This document shows, piece after piece, positions 30,211 through 32,896 of a DNA stretch of 32,896 nucleotides (positions are counted from its first letter, which is position 1; the number at the start of each line of letters is the position of its first letter). The notes under the pieces are model-generated. The model was not told the DNA's origin. It was given only the letters and a program-made list of their open reading frames with translations, and ran no database searches. A program made the position numbers and the translations under genes. Source of the stretch: Mycobacterium sp. (GTDB lineage Bacteria; Actinomycetota; Actinomycetes; Mycobacteriales; Mycobacteriaceae); the NCBI GenBank assembly GCA_020438865.1, contig JAGQTU010000016.1:29054-61949 (forward strand), given 5' to 3'.

Positions 30211-30217
30211 GTCGTGC

Positions 30218-30697
30218 ATGAACCAGCACACCGGAGCCGGGAACTTCGCCGAACAGGAGCGCAGCCGCGTCGAGGCGGAACTGGCCGAACTGCGTCGGCG
30301 CCGCGATCAGATGCGTGCCGAACTGCGGGATGACGCCGACACAGTCGGCGACCGCGGGGATGCTGCGGACGCGATCCAGCGCGCCGAGGACCTCGCCGGA
30401 ATCGACGAGCAGATCGCCCGGCTCACCTGGCTACTGGCGGGCGGCAACACCGCCGTCGAGGGCCAGCTGCCCAACGGCACCCAGGTGACGATTCGCTTCC
30501 CCGGCGACGAGCCGGTGCGGATGCGGGTGATCCACTTTCTGGAGGAGACCCCGGCCGGCGCGGAGGACACCACCCTGACCGCCGACAGCCCGCTGGGCCT
30601 GGCGCTGGTCGGCCGCAAGGCCGGTGACACCGTCACCTACGACACCCCGCGCGGCGAACTGCAGGTCGACCTGCTCGAGATCGACTACCCGAAGTAG
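30218..30697 (+). CDS. GreA/GreB-family RNA polymerase-binding protein (Rv3788-like)
   Basis: Encodes 159 residues. The N-terminal 70 or so form an antiparallel coiled coil with an acidic tip (ELRDDADTVGDRGDAADAIQRAEDLAGIDEQIARL). The C-terminal domain is the FKBP-like Gre domain (GTQVTIRF...DTTLTADSPLGLALVGRKAGDTVTYDTPRGELQVDLLEIDYPK). It differs from true GreA by length and by a different tip. I recall Rv3788 of M. tuberculosis as a Gre-like protein of this size that enters the RNA polymerase secondary channel and inhibits transcription, and this protein is likely of that type. The first ATG of the Gre-like part has a leaderless -10 box; the open frame upstream is low-complexity and rejected. 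Confidence 0.85.
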   Translation: MNQHTGAGNFAEQERSRVEAELAELRRRRDQMRAELRDDADTVGDRGDAADAIQRAEDLAGIDEQIARLTWLLAGGNTAVEGQLPNGTQVTIRFPGDEPVRMRVIHFLEETPAGAEDTTLTADSPLGLALVGRKAGDTVTYDTPRGELQVDLLEIDYPK

Positions 30698-30726
30698 CCG
30701 GACGGCGGCGTGCAACACTGACGCCC

Positions 30727-31701
30727 ATGCGCGCGATCAGAGTGACCCAGCTGGGCGGGCCGGACTCGGTGGAGTTGGTCGAGATCGACGAACCGGCCGC
30801 CGACGGCGGGATCGTCGTCGACGTGCGCGCGGCCGGGGTGGCCTTCCCCGACGCCCTGCTGACCCGTGGGCTCTACCAGTACAAGCCGGACCTGCCGTTC
30901 ACACTGGGCGCCGAAGTGGCCGGGGTGGTGCGCTCCGCTCCAGCCGGTGCCGCGGTCAAGCCGGGGGACCGGGTGGTCGGTCTGACCCTGATCACCGGCG
31001 CAATGGCCGAGACCGCGGTGCTGACCCCTGAGCGCGCGTTCCCACTGCCCGACAACGTGAGCTTCGAGGCCGGCGCCGGGCTGCTGTTCAACGACCTCAC
31101 CGTCTACTTCGCGCTGACCGTGCGCGGCCGGCTCGCGAAGGGCGAGACGGTGCTGGTGCACGGCGCCGCCGGTGGGATCGGCACCTCGACCGTTCGGCTG
31201 GCCCCCGCCCTGGGCGCGGGCCGGGTGATCGCAGTCGTCAGCACGCAGGAGAAGGCGCACGTGGCCAAGGCCGCCGGTGCCACCGACGTCGTGCTGGCCG
31301 ACGGGTTCAAGGATTCCGTGGCCGATCTCACCGACGGCAGGGGCGTCGACATCGTCATGGACCCGGTCGGCGGTGACCGGTTCACCGACTCGCTGCGTTC
31401 CCTCGCCCCGGCCGGGCGCCTACTGGTGGTCGGCTTCACCGGCGGCGAGATCCCGACGGTGAAGGTCAACCGATTGCTGCTGAACAACATCGACGTCGTC
31501 GGTGTCGGCTGGGGAGCCTGGACCATGACGCACCCCGGTTCGCTGACCGAGCAGTGGGAGGGCCTGGCGGACCTGCTGACGTCCGGCCGGCTGGCCCCGC
31601 CGCAGCCCGAGGTCTATCCCTTCGAGCAGGCCGCCGCGGCGGTGTCCGCACTGGAGAACCGCACCGCCAAAGGCAAGGTCGTTGTGCGCGTCCGGGATTA
31701 G
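30727..31701 (+). CDS. NADPH:quinone oxidoreductase-like enzyme (MDR family)
   Basis: Encodes 324 residues, usual for zinc-independent quinone oxidoreductases. It has the GroES-like N-terminal domain (AAGVAFPDALLTRGLYQYKPDLPFTLGAEVAGVV), the Rossmann motif VHGAAGGIGTSTVRLA, and a C-terminal VYPFEQAAAAVSALENRTAKGKVVVRV. No structural or catalytic zinc Cys cluster is present. It reduces quinones or enals with NADPH; the substrate is unknown. It is read in the same direction as the GreA-like gene, 29 bases after it, but may have its own start signal. I recall Rv3777 of M. tuberculosis as similar. Confidence 0.9.
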   Translation: MRAIRVTQLGGPDSVELVEIDEPAADGGIVVDVRAAGVAFPDALLTRGLYQYKPDLPFTLGAEVAGVVRSAPAGAAVKPGDRVVGLTLITGAMAETAVLTPERAFPLPDNVSFEAGAGLLFNDLTVYFALTVRGRLAKGETVLVHGAAGGIGTSTVRLAPALGAGRVIAVVSTQEKAHVAKAAGATDVVLADGFKDSVADLTDGRGVDIVMDPVGGDRFTDSLRSLAPAGRLLVVGFTGGEIPTVKVNRLLLNNIDVVGVGWGAWTMTHPGSLTEQWEGLADLLTSGRLAPPQPEVYPFEQAAAAVSALENRTAKGKVVVRVRD

Positions 31702-31710
31702 CGTGCGATA

Positions 31711-31766
31711 GTGCGAGTCGGCACGCCGACACGCCGGCGTCGGGAACATTTCGCGCACGCTCGCAC
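31711..31766. other. Nested palindromes between the quinone oxidoreductase and treS genes
   Basis: GTGCGAG (31711-31717) pairs with CTCGCAC (31760-31766). Inside are GTCGGC-AC-GCCGAC (31717-31730) and the perfect palindrome ACGCCGGCGT (31731-31740). The outer stem encloses the inner ones, so the RNA could fold as a branched hairpin. The most likely role is termination after the quinone oxidoreductase gene; a protein-binding site is also possible. Confidence 0.4.
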
Positions 31767-31780
31767 CGGCGGCGACACAC

Positions 31781-31806
31781 GGTTCGGTTCGCTTACAGCG
31801 GGGTAG
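31781..31806 (+). promoter_or_regulatory. Sigma-F-like promoter of treS
   Basis: GGTTC (31781-31785), 15 bases, then GGGTAG (31801-31806). It matches the sigma-F pattern GGTTT-N15-17-GGGTAT at 4 of 5 and 5 of 6 positions. The transcript would start only a few bases before ATG 31817, so treS would be almost leaderless under this promoter. Confidence 0.4.
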
Positions 31807-31816
31807 TGGAACGTGG

Positions 31817-32896
<1,080 letters not shown>

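Overview
The window looks like a chromosomal segment of a high-GC actinobacterium of the genus Mycobacterium (Mycolicibacterium in the split taxonomy). The evidence is PE, PPE and Esx proteins, a type VII secretion locus, an MCE protein, a TreS very close to the M. tuberculosis enzyme, and a gene order at the left end (leuS, MarR, GntR, F420-type oxidoreductase) that matches my memory of M. tuberculosis Rv0041-Rv0044c. A glucosylglycerate hydrolase with all three expected catalytic residues points to a rapidly growing species, because I recall that enzyme as absent from the tubercle bacillus. Identifications are from memory of families; no database search was run.

Layout. 1-9.0 kb is core-like sequence: the leuS end, a secreted M15-like peptidase, an SDR, glucosylglycerate hydrolase, a MarR regulator, a polar amino-acid ABC importer whose binding protein and permease are fused, a GntR regulator divergent from a cytochrome P450, and an F420-type luciferase-like oxidoreductase. 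9.1-20.0 kb is one co-directional ESX locus: PE, PPE, esxD, esxC, espG, a MinD-like ATPase, eccD, mycP, eccE and eccA. This is the ESX-2 gene order, but the two genes expected before PE, eccB and eccC, are not present. The last five genes are joined by overlapping stop and start codons, and a promoter-like sequence lies directly before PE.

20.0-32.9 kb is a mixed accessory/core stretch: an MFS exporter with a divergent TetR, a solitary MCE protein, an SGNH hydrolase, a TetR and a CYP138-like P450, a DUF3072 protein, a HugZ-like PNPOx/DUF2470 protein, a CsbD stress protein, a cutinase, a decayed coding remnant, a GreA-like RNA polymerase-binding protein, a quinone oxidoreductase, and the start of treS.

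Three patterns beyond the genes deserve attention. (1) An apparatus-incomplete ESX-2 locus with its own promoter. (2) Two inverted copies of a 30-base motif (26/30 identical), both in hairpins between convergent genes, one just left of the oxidoreductase/ESX block and one just right of it. (3) About a dozen genes outside the ESX locus start 6-8 bases after a TANNNT -10 box, the signature of leaderless mycobacterial mRNAs, whereas several ESX genes have clear ribosome binding sites. Two sigma-F-like promoters precede stress-type genes (csbD-like and treS).
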